Shown here one piece after another: positions 5,255-6,440 of a stretch of DNA of 6,440 bases. The position numbers and the translations under genes were made by a program. The stretch covers positions 1 to 6,440 of the forward strand of contig JAKALV010000191.1 in the NCBI GenBank assembly GCA_021824055.1. Direction: 5' to 3'. The first letter of the stretch is position 1. Each line of letters begins with the position of its first letter. The notes below the pieces were generated by a model. It was not told where the DNA came from. It saw only the letters and a list, made by a program, of their open reading frames with translations, and searched no databases. Source of the stretch: Acidobacteriota bacterium (GTDB taxonomy: Bacteria > Acidobacteriota > Vicinamibacteria > Vicinamibacterales > SCN-69-37).

Positions 5255-6346
5255 TCACCGCCGCTCCGCCATCGCCAGCCGCTCGTCAACGGAGGGATGG
5301 TGGTGGAACAGCCAGCGGGTCACCGCGGACGGGCGATCTTCGGCGAGATGCAGGGCACCGAGACGCCGGACCGCGGCCACAAACGCCTCGGCATGCCCCG
5401 TCAACGCCAGGGCAAACTGGTCGGCGCGTCGCTCCTGCCAGCGCGACAGCGCGTGACGCGCCGGGGTCGCCGCCAGCCACACGCCGCCGGCGACCAGCGC
5501 GATCAGCGGCAGCGACGGCAGCTCGCGCGCCGCGGCCCCGGCGGATCGCAGCGCCAGATCCGCCACGGCGAGCGCCGACGACAACAGCAGCGCATCGAGC
5601 ATCAGCGCCTGAATCAGATCGTGGTGTTTGTGATGCGACAGTTCGTGCGCGACGACGACCGCGATCTCGTCCTGGGACCAGTCGCGCAGGACATCCGGCG
5701 CGATGAGCACGCGCCGCCCGCGCCCGAAGCCGGTCACCGACGCGGTCTGTTCCTCGTGGCCGTGCTCGCGCCATTCAAAGATGCCGGCCACCGGCACGCC
5801 CGCGTCGGCAGACAGGCGCGCGAGCCGCGCGGTCAGCGCAGGATCCTGCAGCGCGGCCGCGGCGCCGCTGCGCGCGATGAGGCTCGACACGCCGCGCACG
5901 GCCGCGGCGAGCGCCGCCGACAGCGCGACGCCGGTGAGCAGCCACCACGCCGCGCCCGCCAGGCGCGCGGACACATGCACAACAACGCCGCCCACGACCG
6001 CCACCGCCACCCCGACGGCACCGGCGTGCAGTTGCGCAAAGACCAGTCCGCCAACCGACGTGTCCGCCCGTTTGAACCGGCGATCGAGACTGATGCCGAG
6101 ATAGATGACCACCGGCAGGGCCAGCACTTCCAGCACCGCGGCAAGCACCGCGACGAAAACGACGACTTCCGCCAGCGACCGCCATCGGGCGGATGTCTCC
6201 GCCGCAGCTCCCGCGGTCCACGCCGCGAGCGACGCGCCGAGGGGCGTCAGGCCGAAGACCGCGAGGACCACGATCCCCGCCGCGGCGCTGACCACGTCCG
6301 CCCTGCGGCGTAGTCGCTGGTACCGCGCGGCCTTGGCTTCGTTCAT
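5255..6346 (-). CDS. M48-family (Ste24/HtpX-like) membrane zinc metalloprotease
   Basis: A 363-residue integral membrane endopeptidase. The zinc motif HELSH is at residues 234-238 and the third ligand is Glu305 in ERRAD (305-309), with Asp309 as the conserved partner, exactly the M48 arrangement. The N-terminal part has hydrophobic segments at about 18-45, 58-86, 100-127 and 131-150. Two more follow the active site at about 245-268 and 277-293, so the catalytic helix pair sits between membrane segments as in Ste24/CAAX protease 1. YLGISLDRRF near 82-91 and the C-terminal HHHPSVDERLAMAER also fit that family. At 363 residues it is shorter than eukaryotic Ste24 (about 420-475). Bacterial members degrade or process membrane and envelope proteins; the substrate is unknown. 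An in-frame stop lies five codons upstream, inside the adjacent repeat, so ATG 6346 is the earliest possible ATG start. There is no clear Shine-Dalgarno. The gene is more GC-rich in third positions than the barrel protein gene. Confidence 0.92.
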   Translation of the reverse strand: MNEAKAARYQRLRRRADVVSAAAGIVVLAVFGLTPLGASLAAWTAGAAAETSARWRSLAEVVVFVAVLAAVLEVLALPVVIYLGISLDRRFKRADTSVGGLVFAQLHAGAVGVAVAVVGGVVVHVSARLAGAAWWLLTGVALSAALAAAVRGVSSLIARSGAAAALQDPALTARLARLSADAGVPVAGIFEWREHGHEEQTASVTGFGRGRRVLIAPDVLRDWSQDEIAVVVAHELSHHKHHDLIQALMLDALLLSSALAVADLALRSAGAAARELPSLPLIALVAGGVWLAATPARHALSRWQERRADQFALALTGHAEAFVAAVRRLGALHLAEDRPSAVTRWLFHHHPSVDERLAMAERR

Positions 6347-6352
6347 GCTCTT

Positions 6353-6440
6353 AAGGTGTCAAGGGGGCAAGGTGCCAAGGTGTCAAGGTGCTGGTGCCAA
6401 GGTGCGAAGGTGCCAAGGTGCTGGTGCCAAGGTGCTGGTG
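6353..6440 (+). repeat. Short tandem repeat of AAGGTGCC units, continuing beyond the window
   Basis: Eighty-eight bases are made of two unit types: an 8-mer AAGGTGYC with variants (6353, 6361, 6369, 6377, 6399, 6407) and a 14-mer AAGGTGCTGGTGCC (6385, 6415, and a cut copy at 6429). The order is 8-8-8-8-14-8-8-14-14(partial). The units touch with no spacers, so this is a minisatellite and not a CRISPR array. The first unit starts only 6 bp upstream of the protease ATG, so the repeat occupies the place of that gene's leader and promoter. I recall similar AAGGTGCC-type intergenic tracts in acidobacterial genomes, unverified. Confidence 0.9.

Noticed and set aside
5297..6313. 338-codon plus-strand open frame antisense to the M48 protease
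   Set aside because: Extremely Arg/Gly/Gln-rich translation opposite a gene with an intact HExxH site; a compositional shadow.
6353..6440. CRISPR array or -35 promoter boxes (TTGACA on the minus strand) in the right-edge repeat
   Set aside because: Units are 8 or 14 nt with no spacers, so not CRISPR. TTGACA arises from the repeat unit itself and no -10 box lies at 17 nt spacing.

Overview
The window is GC-rich bacterial DNA with tightly packed genes on both strands. The base composition, a glycine/serine/threonine-rich lipoprotein of a style common in soil Acidobacteriota, and an AAGGTGCC-type tandem repeat at the right edge make an acidobacterium (Vicinamibacteria-like) my best guess. This rests on impression only; no rRNA or marker gene is present.

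Layout. Left (1-1185, + strand): the 3' end of a SnoaL/NTF2-like gene, then a membrane-anchored or secreted monohaem cytochrome c that overlaps it by 14 nt, then a small secreted protein behind a clear ribosome binding site. These look like one operon. Positions 1186-1797 hold no convincing gene. Centre (1798-4578, - strand): a Tat-exported CueO-like multicopper oxidase with all copper ligands, followed downstream by a methionine-rich outer-membrane beta-barrel protein. A 168-nt region (4579-4746) then separates the oxidase from a divergent, methionine-rich lipoprotein gene (4747-5211, +). Right (5255-6346, -): an M48/Ste24-type membrane zinc metalloprotease that converges on the lipoprotein. 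Its start lies directly beside a tandem repeat that runs off the window.

How it may fit together. The oxidase, the barrel protein and the lipoprotein suggest a cell-envelope copper-handling module. In the family view, a CueO-type oxidase turns periplasmic Cu(I) into less toxic Cu(II), while methionine-rich proteins bind Cu(I) through thioethers. The cytochrome c and the small secreted protein, whose predicted mature N-terminus is histidine, could belong to the same envelope redox/metal function. No copper ATPase, RND pump or copper-responsive regulator is visible, so the copper assignment rests on the oxidase motifs and methionine content. The protease is probably a separate housekeeping or envelope-quality gene.
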